Positions 32,438 through 42,036 of a stretch of DNA of 64,000 nucleotides are shown here, in pieces. The position numbers and the translations under genes were made by a program. The stretch comes from a virus. The notes beneath the pieces were generated by a model. It saw only the letters and a list, made by a program, of their open reading frames with translations, was not told the DNA's origin and ran no database searches. Position 1 is the first letter of the stretch. Each line of letters begins with the position of its first letter. The stretch spans positions 93,342 to 157,341 of the IMG/VR virus record IMGVR_UViG_3300043449_002191, one strand, 5' to 3'.

Positions 32438-35400
32438 GACTTTTTTTGACGAAAACACCTCTCCACAAGAGCTTGAATCTACAATAAATCAATATATTGA
32501 TACACCAAAAGATAGTCACCCAGAAGACTTATCAGAAAAGGTATATGAAGCTGCCGCACATCCTCAAATGCCAGCAGCGCATTTATCTAAACTTTACCTT
32601 CATAACATGGCAAAACCAGAAAATACTCCAGAAAATATAGGCAGCCATGAAAGTATAGACTCAGATTTAACTGAAAAAATACTGCAAAATCTAAATACAC
32701 CTAAAGATATACATGAGCAGCACCTTGCAGCTACTCATTCTTCTAATAGCGAGCATCATAACTATGCTATTTCAAATCCTGCAGTATCTAATGATGTTAT
32801 TCAGTCATTTTTAGAAAATAGAGCAAAATCGGAATCTGCTTGGAATATGCCAGCAGAAGAAAATGTCCATCCCGATGTTGGGTTTAATCTATTTAATAAA
32901 GGCCGTGAACTTAAAGACATTGATCCAAAGCATTCAGAAGCACTTAAAGAATATGGATTAGATATTCTACAAAATTCTAAAAAACATACAGACGAAACAT
33001 TAAAGAGAGTAGTAGATGCTTATCATAAAGGCCAGCCATTAAATAGCGGCTTTTTGGGCAATCTTATCTCAAAAAATAAAAATTTGACAAAAGACCAGTT
33101 AAATCAAATTCACAATAAGCATACATCATCTGAAGAGTTTGATCCTGATTATGGTAGCAGTGTTATTTCTTCTATAGCAGAGCATCCTAATACTGATCCA
33201 TCATTACTATCACTAATCGCTAACGATAAAAAGTATAAAAACCATGCATCTGATGCTTTAAAAAATCCTGCGCTTCCTATGGAAGTATTCAATAATAAAA
33301 TTTCAAAATTACCTAAAAGAGGAAATGAACATTACGATCATAATGATGAAATTACTGAATCTTTACTGCAAAATCCAAATATAACAAAAGACCAAGTGTC
33401 AGAACTTTTTAAAAAAGGGTTTAAATCAGCGTTAAATCATGAAAAAACTGATGAGTCATTAATTGAAAATCATTGGAATAGCTCTGACAAAAGCGCAGAT
33501 GCTGCGAATAAAATTTTGCGAACAAAAAACTTGCCTGAAAGTGTCTTAAAAGAGCTTGTTAATCATAAAAATCAAGACGTAGCAATTGAAGCGTTAAATC
33601 ATAAGAATGCTACAGAAAACGTAGTAAATGAAGGTTTAAAAAGAAAAGCTAAAGCAGTACAAGAAGAGGCAGCTAAGCACCCTCTTGTAAAAGATAGAGC
33701 TATTACTGAAAAGCTAAAAAATAAATCAGTAAACGCCTCTACTATAGCTTCTGATAATGATTATAAAGAAAAGTTTGATAAACTTTCCGATTTGGATAAA
33801 TCTAATCTAATTAACCACTTCCATGAAAAGCTCTCAGGCTCAGACATTGATGCAATTGCTAAGAATTCAAAAGAAAAGAAGTCTGATGTATTATTGGCAA
33901 AAAGATTCTTAGCTAGGGATAAAAGTGTACCACAACACATCAAAGACCATCATTCAGATGAGTTTTTTGATATGTTTACTAAAGAATTTGGAACTAATTC
34001 AGATATAAACGTAGATAGAGATGATTTACACAAAAGGCAGTTATTCCAAACCGCAAGAGACCTTTTATCAGATGAAAATCCAACAGCGCAGAAAAGATTG
34101 CTAGAGCATACACCTTTGATGTCAGCGTTAGGCCCTGATGTGGCATCTAAATCTAAAAATCCTGATTTTATTAAAAAGCTAGTCAAAAGAGCTAAAGACG
34201 CTGATGGTGAATCAATAATAGATCGCTGGGGGCACCCAAGACCATATAATTCGTCTGACTTAAGATTATCTGTATTAAAAAATCCAAATCTAAGCCTAGA
34301 AGATCTTAAAGGTCACTTGTCCGACCCGTCTTTTAATGATTTTGATAAATATGCTTTGAATAATATTATGGATAAAACAAAAGGTTCCCCAGAAAAACAA
34401 GCAGAAACACTAAGTTTTTTAAAAAATTTAAACAGACCAGAAGTAAACAAACACCTGCTGTTAGGCAGTTTTTTGACTGGAAATGACCAAGAATCAGCAT
34501 TTGAAAACTTAGAGTCAAAATACGATAAAAGTGAATTTTTAAAGGAAAATGCAGACAAAATTTCTCCATCGTTAGCTGACAGAATTTTAAGTGGCGAATT
34601 TAATGATAATTACACACAAATGAAACATAATCTTTTTAGTGGATTAGAAAATCCCCCTAAAGAAATTGAAGATAAAGTTTTAAATCATTTAGACGAACTT
34701 TCTAAAGGCCCTGTAGCCGATTTAACTGATTCGTTAAACAGTATCTCTAATAGTTTTAAAAAATCTGAAAGATGGAAAAATAACGCTAAAGAGCTGTCAG
34801 CATCAAATCCAACTTTAGCTTCTCAAATGTATTCTCATCATATTGATGTGCTGCCAGCAGAAAAACAAAAAGATGCGATTAGCAACCTTGAAGCTTATGA
34901 AGATTCATTGGGCGTAAGTCCAGAACAAAAAGATATGAGAAAAAAAGCTTTTTGGAAAGCTCAATTGCTAAATATAAATAGGTTAGGTAGAGTATTTGAA
35001 AAAGGAGAATTAGATCATTTAGCAGATCTGCAGAGTACAGATGAAGACGAAACCGCTCTTTCTATCAAATCCCTTTTATTAAACAAACGATTATTGTCAG
35101 ATAACAAAGCTAGCGAAATAGTAGCCAAAGACCCTTCTTTATTTGAAGATTATTATAACTCATTACATAAAATAGATGATAAAATTAAATCTATTGATAG
35201 CGTAATAAATAATCCTAATTCAGATAAAAACTTGCTTTTTAAAGCTGTAGGCAAAATAAATCCTACACATTTATCAGAATATAAAATTGATAAAGATAAC
35301 CAAAATGAAGTTGCAAAGAAATTAGCCAATAAAATTGCTGATTTAAGTAAACTTCAAGATCAAAAACACTTACAGACAGCAGTTCAGGGGCTTACACGCC

Positions 35401-38400
35401 CTATTAAAGGGCATTTAACTGAGGGTGTTTCTGAATCTTTAATTAAAAAAGCTGCCGATGAAATCTTAAAAAACGATAAAATACCCCAAGATAAAAAAGT
35501 AAGAATGTTGTCAGCAGTTTCTTCTGCTATGGATGTCAAAGGGGTAACACATCAAGCAACTTCTAAATTTTTAACTAAGGCTGTATCTGAATCAGAAGAT
35601 GTCAATACACTGCTACCTGCTATCCAGTCTTCTACATTTGATTTTGCAACAAAAACTTCTATGGCTAAAAAAGCAAATGAAATGCTATCAAACCCAGAAG
35701 CTATAGCTAAAGTTGATACCCAAAAATTGCTAGACTTTACTACTAATGCAAACTGTACGGCAGAAGTTAAAACTTTGGTAGCTAACAAAGCAACTGAAGA
35801 ACTTTTTCAAGAACAAGACCTTGATAAACAAGTAGAAAAAGCTGAGAAATTAGCATCAGCGCTAAACTACTCATCAAACGATAGCAGCTTTAATTCTGAC
35901 GCTAGAATTTACCATTTAGCCGAACATCCAAATCCAGAAGTAAGAATGGTCGCCTATAAACAAATGAGATCCACTCTTTCTTCAAACGGAATAGAAAGCA
36001 ACATTGAACTATACAAGAATATGCCAGATGATATTAAGCTTCATCCAATTGATATTGATCAAAATGAAGCAAATAATGCTGATTTTGTAGAAGCATCGAC
36101 TAAAGGCTGGAAATTAGATACATTAATTGTTAATGGTGGAGTTTTAAACAAAGAAAACTCAAAAGTAATGATTAATAGAGCTATTGAGTCCGAAGATCCT
36201 GCCCATAAAAGATTGGCACTTCAATCTTTAATGTCATCTGTGTATACAGACAAAAATGACCTAACTAAACTTGCCAGAGCATCTAGCGAAGAAGACCTAC
36301 TAAAGTCTCTTTCAATAGTCCAAAATCCATTCCAACTAAATGCACATTTTGCTTTATCTGAATTGATGGATAAAGTAGATCAAAAAATGGAAAATCCAGA
36401 GATGGTAATTCATGGTGCTAAATTTTTAGACAAAGAGCATACAAAAAATGTACTTTCTATCCTAAGCGATATTGCCAGTAATATAGGAAAAACTATATTT
36501 GATGAAGGCACTTACGATATTAACGCAAAAAACGAAGTGTATGAAGAGGTTATTAACAAGCATACGGACCATTCCAATACTATTTTGAATAATCTTAAAA
36601 ACCAAATTTTAGAAGAACCATCTGAAACTAAAGTTAAAGTAAATAGTTTAATCAATAACCTAAGAAATATTGTTGCGAATAGTGGGTTAAAGTTTAGCAA
36701 AGAAACTCACAATAAGCTAATGGAGTCCTATAATTTACATAAAGACCTTTATGAAAAATTGGGTACAAGATTTAACACTCCAGTTCTATTAGGTGGAATT
36801 ATTGAAAAAACAGAAGGATTAAATTCCGAAGATTGGAAATCTCTTTTTGAAAAAACTCCTGAATCCAAATATTTTATTGGACATAGATCATCTATAGGAA
36901 CAGACATTTCAGATCATCTATCTTTTTCTAAAGAGGATCAAAATTGGAGTCATTCACCTGTAGCTGTTCAATTTGCTTTAGATAAACTTGATTCCCAATC
37001 TTTAGATAAGCATGGCAAAAGACTTTTTACCGAGGCTTTAAATGCAACAAATGGAAGTCCTAATCAAAAATATGTTATTGAGACTGGTTTAAGTAAAATG
37101 GGCGATAGGCTTAATCATAAAGACTTATTGGACATAAGAAAAGCTTTACCAGAGTTTAGTCAACATTTTGATACCGTAGCTATTAAATCTGGTGCAGGCG
37201 GAAAAGAGCTTTTAGCCGATTCAGTCAAAAAAGTGGAAGAACTTGCTAAAAACAAAGAACAATCTAGCGTTGAGCTTTTATCTGCAATATGCAGAAGTCG
37301 CCACTTAGACGAAAATCTAGCAAATAAAATGTTGGAAATTCATGATAATCACCCAGAAGTAATGGAAGAACTCGCTAACAATAACTCAGTTCACCCTAAC
37401 GTATTGCTTAAAATTCAAAACGAAGCCGCTAAATTGTCACCAAGAACATCTAAAAAGATTGTGGACGCAGTTATTTCAAACTCAAATACTCCATTTGATG
37501 TTGTTAAAAAGGCATTTGAAACTACTCAAAAAGAGTATAAACCATATTTCATGAGCAATACTTCATTTAACCCTGCGCTAGATAACTCTAAATGGGGACC
37601 TAGCCTATTAAGAGAAATGCCAGTAGTCTTACCTGAAGGGCTTCAAAACGTAGATGGGAACTCTTTAAAGCAAAAAACTTCAGAATTTTCTACCGAGTAT
37701 TCAAATAAACGTAAAAAAGCCCTTAATGTAATGGCAGCTATACCTGATACTGGTATTAACTGGGTTGAATTTAAGCGACAAAATCCGTCACTAGAGGCTG
37801 GATTACCAAAAGAAGTTAAAGATATTTTTACTAGAAATGCTAACACTCCAATAACAAAAGAGAATATGGTATCTCTGGTAAAATCTATGGATTCAGAGCA
37901 AAAGAAAAGAGAGTACCACTTAGCGTATTCATCTTGGAGTGGGGTACAAACTCATACTGGAGGCAAAAATCTTGTTATGACTTTAAATCTATCTCAGCAA
38001 ACTGAAGAAGAGCTTAAAAAAGACCCCAAAGTATTTGCTTTATATAAAAAAGTTACTCAAATTGCAAATGGAATATCTGGTAAATCTATAGGAGCGCACC
38101 CAACAACACCATATGCTGTATCTTGGTCTAGAGTTGATACTGATCAAAACGGTGAAGCCTGGGTAATTGAAGAGCTTCAAGCAGATGCTGTACAAAAATT
38201 TAGATCTAATTTCAGAAGAATACTCAACAATATGGCCTCTGGGTCAAATATTGATGGCCATAGTATAACTTCAGAAGAAATGAAATCAATGGTTAAGACT
38301 ATTGAAAAAACTTTTGATGGATGGGACCGAGCTACTATAAATGCAGTTATAGAAAATGCAAAGGCTCATGGAATTAAAAAGCTTTATATGCACGGTCTTG

Positions 38401-38636
38401 GAATCAGAAGCTGTATGTCTGGTGGAGAAATCGGCGGTCCCAAATACACTAAAGACTATATTAACCCAAATATTAAAAGGCTTTATGACCAATTGCCTCA
38501 AGAGTATGGTTTTTCAAAGTGTAAATACTCAGATTACCCCAAAAATAACGCAAAAAGATTCAACGATGATCTTAAGAGCAGAGAATTAAATGATGATTGT
38601 TGGGTACTTGACTTAGAGGAGAAGCCTAAAGCCTAA
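32430..38636 (+). CDS. Giant 2068-residue repeat protein with polyvalent-type C-terminal domain
   Basis: The largest gene here. It starts at GTG with GGAGG 5 nt upstream. Most of the length is made of degenerate helical repeats of about 26 residues, with a NPxhxxxhhxxhh core: NPAVSNDVIQSFLENRA, HPNTDPSLLSLIANDKKY, NPNITKDQVSELFKKG, NPNLSLEDLKGHLSD. This is the same pattern as the near-identical repeats of the Nudix protein at 61994. It probably folds as a long alpha-solenoid. The last 170 residues differ: WVIEELQADAVQKFRSNF, AHGIKKLYMHGLG and YDQLPQEYGF resemble a domain found in phage polyvalent proteins (EEIQSDW...YD..LP). Its location in the head module suggests a virion or ejected protein (inference). 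No enzyme activity is assigned. Confidence 0.75.
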   Translation: MNKTFFDENTSPQELESTINQYIDTPKDSHPEDLSEKVYEAAAHPQMPAAHLSKLYLHNMAKPENTPENIGSHESIDSDLTEKILQNLNTPKDIHEQHLAATHSSNSEHHNYAISNPAVSNDVIQSFLENRAKSESAWNMPAEENVHPDVGFNLFNKGRELKDIDPKHSEALKEYGLDILQNSKKHTDETLKRVVDAYHKGQPLNSGFLGNLISKNKNLTKDQLNQIHNKHTSSEEFDPDYGSSVISSIAEHPNTDPSLLSLIANDKKYKNHASDALKNPALPMEVFNNKISKLPKRGNEHYDHNDEITESLLQNPNITKDQVSELFKKGFKSALNHEKTDESLIENHWNSSDKSADAANKILRTKNLPESVLKELVNHKNQDVAIEALNHKNATENVVNEGLKRKAKAVQEEAAKHPLVKDRAITEKLKNKSVNASTIASDNDYKEKFDKLSDLDKSNLINHFHEKLSGSDIDAIAKNSKEKKSDVLLAKRFLARDKSVPQHIKDHHSDEFFDMFTKEFGTNSDINVDRDDLHKRQLFQTARDLLSDENPTAQKRLLEHTPLMSALGPDVASKSKNPDFIKKLVKRAKDADGESIIDRWGHPRPYNSSDLRLSVLKNPNLSLEDLKGHLSDPSFNDFDKYALNNIMDKTKGSPEKQAETLSFLKNLNRPEVNKHLLLGSFLTGNDQESAFENLESKYDKSEFLKENADKISPSLADRILSGEFNDNYTQMKHNLFSGLENPPKEIEDKVLNHLDELSKGPVADLTDSLNSISNSFKKSERWKNNAKELSASNPTLASQMYSHHIDVLPAEKQKDAISNLEAYEDSLGVSPEQKDMRKKAFWKAQLLNINRLGRVFEKGELDHLADLQSTDEDETALSIKSLLLNKRLLSDNKASEIVAKDPSLFEDYYNSLHKIDDKIKSIDSVINNPNSDKNLLFKAVGKINPTHLSEYKIDKDNQNEVAKKLANKIADLSKLQDQKHLQTAVQGLTRPIKGHLTEGVSESLIKKAADEILKNDKIPQDKKVRMLSAVSSAMDVKGVTHQATSKFLTKAVSESEDVNTLLPAIQSSTFDFATKTSMAKKANEMLSNPEAIAKVDTQKLLDFTTNANCTAEVKTLVANKATEELFQEQDLDKQVEKAEKLASALNYSSNDSSFNSDARIYHLAEHPNPEVRMVAYKQMRSTLSSNGIESNIELYKNMPDDIKLHPIDIDQNEANNADFVEASTKGWKLDTLIVNGGVLNKENSKVMINRAIESEDPAHKRLALQSLMSSVYTDKNDLTKLARASSEEDLLKSLSIVQNPFQLNAHFALSELMDKVDQKMENPEMVIHGAKFLDKEHTKNVLSILSDIASNIGKTIFDEGTYDINAKNEVYEEVINKHTDHSNTILNNLKNQILEEPSETKVKVNSLINNLRNIVANSGLKFSKETHNKLMESYNLHKDLYEKLGTRFNTPVLLGGIIEKTEGLNSEDWKSLFEKTPESKYFIGHRSSIGTDISDHLSFSKEDQNWSHSPVAVQFALDKLDSQSLDKHGKRLFTEALNATNGSPNQKYVIETGLSKMGDRLNHKDLLDIRKALPEFSQHFDTVAIKSGAGGKELLADSVKKVEELAKNKEQSSVELLSAICRSRHLDENLANKMLEIHDNHPEVMEELANNNSVHPNVLLKIQNEAAKLSPRTSKKIVDAVISNSNTPFDVVKKAFETTQKEYKPYFMSNTSFNPALDNSKWGPSLLREMPVVLPEGLQNVDGNSLKQKTSEFSTEYSNKRKKALNVMAAIPDTGINWVEFKRQNPSLEAGLPKEVKDIFTRNANTPITKENMVSLVKSMDSEQKKREYHLAYSSWSGVQTHTGGKNLVMTLNLSQQTEEELKKDPKVFALYKKVTQIANGISGKSIGAHPTTPYAVSWSRVDTDQNGEAWVIEELQADAVQKFRSNFRRILNNMASGSNIDGHSITSEEMKSMVKTIEKTFDGWDRATINAVIENAKAHGIKKLYMHGLGIRSCMSGGEIGGPKYTKDYINPNIKRLYDQLPQEYGFSKCKYSDYPKNNAKRFNDDLKSRELNDDCWVLDLEEKPKA

Positions 38637-38641
38637 TCTTA
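38632..38641 (+). promoter_or_regulatory. CCTAATCTTA motif, copy before the 38659 gene
   Basis: The TAA within the motif is the stop of the 2068-residue gene. The AAGGGG ribosome site begins 6 nt after the motif and the ATG is 17 nt after it. Confidence 0.6.
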
Positions 38642-38658
38642 GGTCTAAGGGGATACTT

Positions 38659-39096
38659 ATGAATTTAGATGAAGCATCTTTAAAAATTGCTAGCGAGCTT
38701 GTAGCTGAATCTACAAAGCTTGAAAAGGCATTGCCTCCTAAACTTGCATATCGTTTTCGCCGCTGGCTACAAAAATTTAAATACAACAAAAGTCCAGAAG
38801 AACTCAATGCGATTAAAAAAGCTTTAAATGAAGCTATCGAAAACCTTTCTCCAGCACTTAAAAAGAATGAGGCTAGGGCATCATTTTTTGATTCTGGAGT
38901 TATTAAGATGGAATTTGGCGGTTCTGTAGATAAAAAAGTAAAAGAAGCTGCTATGGCCTGGGCTAAAAAGAATAATCTCAAAGTATTAGAAGCATCATTG
39001 GAAAAAAGCTCAGATAGTAATAGCTCTATGGTTTTAGGTAAAGAGGCTCAGCCCTCATTAGATTTTTGCGTAAAAACGATAACTTGGAAGTGCTAA
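38659..39096 (+). CDS. Hypothetical protein
   Basis: A 145-residue, lysine-rich, mostly helical protein (LAYRFRRWLQKFKYNKSPEE) with a short beta-like part (DSGVIKMEFGGSVDKKVKEA) and a C-terminal FCVKTITWKC. AAGGGG precedes the ATG. It lies between the giant repeat gene and the capsid-assembly genes, so a head-associated role is possible. No family is recognised. Confidence 0.65.
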   Translation: MNLDEASLKIASELVAESTKLEKALPPKLAYRFRRWLQKFKYNKSPEELNAIKKALNEAIENLSPALKKNEARASFFDSGVIKMEFGGSVDKKVKEAAMAWAKKNNLKVLEASLEKSSDSNSSMVLGKEAQPSLDFCVKTITWKC

Positions 39097-39155
39097 TCCA
39101 TAAGTTATTGGTTTTATTAATGAAAGTTTAATTCAAACTTTTCTTAATTACCTTT

Positions 39156-39172
39156 TAGGTATACTATACCTA
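39156..39172. repeat. Perfect palindrome TAGGTATACTATACCTA
   Basis: Two 8-bp arms (TAGGTATA / TATACCTA) around a single C. It is intergenic, 106 nt before the 39279 gene. It contains GGTATACT, close to the GGTATAAT boxes elsewhere. Confidence 0.5.
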
Positions 39173-39220
39173 TTTTTCTTTAATTAAATCAGATACATAT
39201 AAATAGTCTACTAAAAAAAT

Positions 39221-39230
39221 CCTAATCTTA
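39221..39230 (+). promoter_or_regulatory. CCTAATCTTA motif, copy before the capsid operon
   Basis: Exact motif 48 nt before the ATG at 39279. It is the only copy not adjacent to a stop codon: it lies over 120 nt from the previous gene, so it is not simply a feature of gene ends. Confidence 0.65.
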
Positions 39231-39278
39231 CGAATAGGTTTTGCAAAACCATTAAAACTATATATAGGAGGATATACT

Positions 39279-39695
39279 ATGACAGCTTTTAAATGTCAAG
39301 CTCATAGCAGAGAATTGTCTCAGCGCCTTAAGCTCTCCATTGCTGACCTAGCAATCGAAGAAGCTCTAGATGCCAACGGAATGCCTGAACTGAAAATCGA
39401 AAAAGGTTCAGAAGCTATTTTGGTAAAAATCGAAACTCTTGACAATGCTGGCCGTGTTGACGGTCTTGGATTGCCACAAAGAGTTTACAGCCCACACAAA
39501 TGCACTATCTTGCAAGCTGATGCCGCTTCTGATTTAGAAGTTCGTGCAAAAGTTCTTGCTGCTTGTGCAAAACTCGGAATGAAACTTATGGTTTACGAAG
39601 CGGCAGCTGTTCCTGCATCATGGGATCTTGCTGGTGCTACTAAAACCGCTGAAATCGCTTCTGACGAAATCAACCCTCTTACTCAATCTCAGTAA
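39279..39695 (+). CDS. Putative head decoration or structural protein
   Basis: A 138-residue protein with a very strong ribosome site (AGGAGG) and Ala-rich, compact composition, first gene of the capsid operon. Beta-like strands (GSEAILVKIETLD, GLPQRVYSPHKCTIL) alternate with helix (VRAKVLAACAKLGMKLMVYE). No family is recognised. Position immediately before the scaffold-like and major capsid genes, and the apparently high expression signals, suggest an abundant head protein such as a decoration protein (inference). Confidence 0.65.
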   Translation: MTAFKCQAHSRELSQRLKLSIADLAIEEALDANGMPELKIEKGSEAILVKIETLDNAGRVDGLGLPQRVYSPHKCTILQADAASDLEVRAKVLAACAKLGMKLMVYEAAAVPASWDLAGATKTAEIASDEINPLTQSQ

Positions 39696-39722
39696 TTAAT
39701 TGAGAAGTAGAAGGGAGAGATT

Positions 39723-40589
39723 ATGAATCAGCTATATACAGATCAAGACTTGGATGCTATCATTGCTTCTGTCGAAGAGGCTTTGTCTAAGGCTGAAGTA
39801 TTGGCAAAATCTTCTCTCAGAAAAGATGGCCAAGAAGACGAAGAGCAAGAGCAAGAAGCTCCTGCTGCTGATCAAGCTCCCGAAATGCAAGAGCAAGCCC
39901 CTGCTCCTGATGCTCAAATGGATGAGCAACAAGCACAGGCCCCATCCGAAGAAGCTCCTGAAGAAGCACCTGCTCAAGATGAGCAAGCTGCCCCTGAAGA
40001 AGCACCTGCTCAAGATGAGCAGATGGATGAAGCTCAAGCCGATCAATCACTAGAGCAAGAAGCTCAAGGCGACGAGGACCAAGCCCTTACGGATGAGGAA
40101 TTGGCTCAGATTTATGGAAGTATGGACCCACAGGAATTGGAGCGCCATTATTCTGTTATCCGCCAAATGATTGAACAAGCTTATGCAAAAGCGGAAGCTG
40201 ATGAGTCCGAAGAGGATGAATCCAAGGAAGAAGAAGAAAAAGAAGAAGATGAAAAAGACGAAAAAGAGAGCATGGAAAAGTCAGAAAAGATTTCTGCTTT
40301 AGAAAAGCAAATCGCTGACCAGAACAAAGCTCTTGAAAATATTGCAAAAGCGTTTGAAATTATTGCAAAACCTCAACGCAAAGCAGTTACTGAAATCGAT
40401 TTCATCAGAAAATCAGAAGCCGAAAGCTCTGATAAAACAATGACATTGGAAGAAGTTAAAGCTAAAGCTAATAAACTTGCTCCAGCGTCACTCACCAAGT
40501 CTGAAAGAGATCAAGTGAACTCTTTTATGCTTTACGGTGAAGGAAAAGAACAAATTGAAAAACTAATTAAGTCTAAGGGAGGAAACTAA
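39723..40589 (+). CDS. Scaffold-like acidic protein
   Basis: A 288-residue protein directly upstream of the major capsid gene. Residues 40-115 are extremely acidic and low complexity, rich in Glu, Gln, Pro and Ala, including two copies of a 12-residue unit (PEEAPAQDEQ) encoded by a 36-bp direct repeat. A second acidic run (ESEEDESKEEEEKEEDEKD) precedes a coiled coil (ISALEKQIADQNKALENIA). The C-terminus is basic and helical, as in capsid-binding scaffold ends. LAPASL near residue 252 faintly resembles the VAPSQL peptide shared by capsid protein and protease and may be a cleavage site. Scaffold is the best reading by position and composition. Confidence 0.7.
   Translation: MNQLYTDQDLDAIIASVEEALSKAEVLAKSSLRKDGQEDEEQEQEAPAADQAPEMQEQAPAPDAQMDEQQAQAPSEEAPEEAPAQDEQAAPEEAPAQDEQMDEAQADQSLEQEAQGDEDQALTDEELAQIYGSMDPQELERHYSVIRQMIEQAYAKAEADESEEDESKEEEEKEEDEKDEKESMEKSEKISALEKQIADQNKALENIAKAFEIIAKPQRKAVTEIDFIRKSEAESSDKTMTLEEVKAKANKLAPASLTKSERDQVNSFMLYGEGKEQIEKLIKSKGGN
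39957..40021 (+). repeat. 36-bp direct repeat within the scaffold-like gene
   Basis: Two nearly identical copies beginning at 39957 and 39993, in frame and encoding PEEAPAQDEQ. It is a local coding duplication in low-complexity sequence. Confidence 0.8.
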
Positions 40590-40590
40590 A

Positions 40591-41979
40591 ATGAATGACC
40601 TAGTAAAAACACTAGAAACATTAGTTAAGACCTTGGAAGCAGGTAACTATAACGTAGCTCCTAGTCAGCTCGTCCAAGGTTCTGCTCTCCAGATCGAAAA
40701 CTTGGAATCTGTCATGCACAACACTACGTTTGATGACAGTCACATCAAGCTTCAGAAGCTTTTTTCTGTAAAGAAAGCTAAGAGCTTGCTTGTGCAATTT
40801 AACCGTCAATTGTCTTATGGACGTTTTGGCGGATCTGCTCAGCGTGAAGGCGCTGTAGGTGACATCAATGTTGGCGACTACGTTCGTGCGACTGTCCCTA
40901 TGTGCTTCTACTCTGCAGTAACACGTGTAACAGTTGCTGCCAATATGATGGAAACCATCGATGGCAAAAAAGCTGAAGACCGTGAAGCAGATAACATTGC
41001 AATGAAAATTGCAGGGGACATCGAATTTGACTCCTTTAAAGGTAAGTCAGATTTCTCTAACGCAGGGGTATTCGATGGAAACCCTCTTGCTATGCCAGAG
41101 CTTCCTAGTATGCTTGGTGTTGACGCTCAAATCCGTCAATCGGATATGATCGTTTCTACTCAAGATCTTATGTTTGCAGCTTTTGGTTCAAATCAAAGTG
41201 TTGTTCTTTCTAAGAACGGCGCTCTTGATCAACCACACATCGAAGACCTTGCTCTTCGCAGCCGCATGAACATGGGTAAAGCTGAAACTCTTTTTATTGA
41301 CCCTGTTGTTCTTTCTGGATACAACAAGGCAGTTGCCCTTGGATCAGGATCTAACGCTATTCAACGTATCGTTTTAGCTGGTTCTGCTCAAGACGCTTCT
41401 GGAGCTGATCTTCGTCGTCAATGGGTTTCTAACGGAACTGTGACTCTTGAAGATTCTCGTTTCCTTTCTGGAAAAACTGCTCCTCAACGTCCTATGATCG
41501 GTTCACCTGCTGCTCCTGCTACTGTTGCTGGAACTGCAGCTCCAGGCGGAATTATCCCTGCTGGCGATCATGTTTACGTAGTTACTGCTGAAAACGAAAG
41601 AGGCGAAGGCGTTGCTAAAGCTTCTGCTGCTGTAACAGTTGCTGCTGGTGAAAAAGTTGATCTTGTTATCGCTGGTGTTGCTGGCGCTACTCATTACAAC
41701 GTATACCGTGGCGCTTCTGCTGCTTCTGCTAAGTTTATCGGTCGTGTTAAAGCTGATGGTGCTGCAAGTGTTACTTTTGTTGACCTTGGAAACAAAGCTC
41801 CAGCTTTCGTAACTGGTTACCTTATCCAAAAAGATACTTGGGGATTCCATGAGCTTGCTCCATACTCTCGTATGAAGCTTGCTATCAGCGATTTATCAGT
41901 TCCTGAAGCTCACTTCAGATTCTTGTCTCTTGCTGGATATCAACCACGTAAGAACGTTATCTCTGATAACTTGTTCTAA
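40591..41979 (+). CDS. Major capsid protein with inserted FN3/Ig-like domain
   Basis: A 462-residue capsid protein, identified by its place after the scaffold-like gene, its strong upstream signals and a strong terminator right after it. The N-terminus is helical and contains NVAPSQLVQGSAL at 21-33, shared with the prohead protease (215-227), so residues before this point may be removed on maturation. Residues about 305-405 form a beta-sandwich insertion of FN3/Ig type (GDHVYVVTAENERGEG, ATHYNVYRGASAASAKFIG), followed by the capsid C-terminus (YSRMKLAISDLSVPEAHFRF). Such domains usually project from the head surface. HK97 fold is assumed, not shown. Confidence 0.85.
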   Translation: MNDLVKTLETLVKTLEAGNYNVAPSQLVQGSALQIENLESVMHNTTFDDSHIKLQKLFSVKKAKSLLVQFNRQLSYGRFGGSAQREGAVGDINVGDYVRATVPMCFYSAVTRVTVAANMMETIDGKKAEDREADNIAMKIAGDIEFDSFKGKSDFSNAGVFDGNPLAMPELPSMLGVDAQIRQSDMIVSTQDLMFAAFGSNQSVVLSKNGALDQPHIEDLALRSRMNMGKAETLFIDPVVLSGYNKAVALGSGSNAIQRIVLAGSAQDASGADLRRQWVSNGTVTLEDSRFLSGKTAPQRPMIGSPAAPATVAGTAAPGGIIPAGDHVYVVTAENERGEGVAKASAAVTVAAGEKVDLVIAGVAGATHYNVYRGASAASAKFIGRVKADGAASVTFVDLGNKAPAFVTGYLIQKDTWGFHELAPYSRMKLAISDLSVPEAHFRFLSLAGYQPRKNVISDNLF

Positions 41980-42005
41980 TTAGAAATTTAAAACATTTCG
42001 ACTGA

Positions 42006-42032
42006 AGCGGAGGTAACCCCTCCGCTTTTTTT
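42006..42032 (+). terminator. Rho-independent terminator after the major capsid gene
   Basis: Perfect 8-bp GC-rich stem AGCGGAGG / CCTCCGCT with a 5-nt loop (TAACC), followed by seven T's. It ends the capsid operon 27 nt after the stop and separates it from the convergent leftward genes. Confidence 0.92.
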
Positions 42033-42036
42033 ATTT

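Larger units (their letters stand above)
39097..39278. promoter_or_regulatory. Intergenic region upstream of the capsid operon
   Basis: A 182-nt gap with several signals. AAAGTTT-AATTC-AAACTTT (39123-39141) can form a weak AT hairpin followed by TTCTT. A perfect 17-bp palindrome TAGGTATACTATACCTA lies at 39156-39172 and could be an operator or a -10-like element. A CCTAATCTTA motif is at 39221-39230. A strong AGGAGG site precedes the ATG at 39279. This arrangement suits a regulated strong promoter for capsid genes. Confidence 0.5.

Noticed and set aside
39732-40053. Long alternative-frame reading frames in the scaffold-like gene
   Set aside because: They are caused by the low-complexity GAA/CAA/GCT codons. 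The Glu/Ala/Pro-rich frame fits the operon, ribosome site and position.
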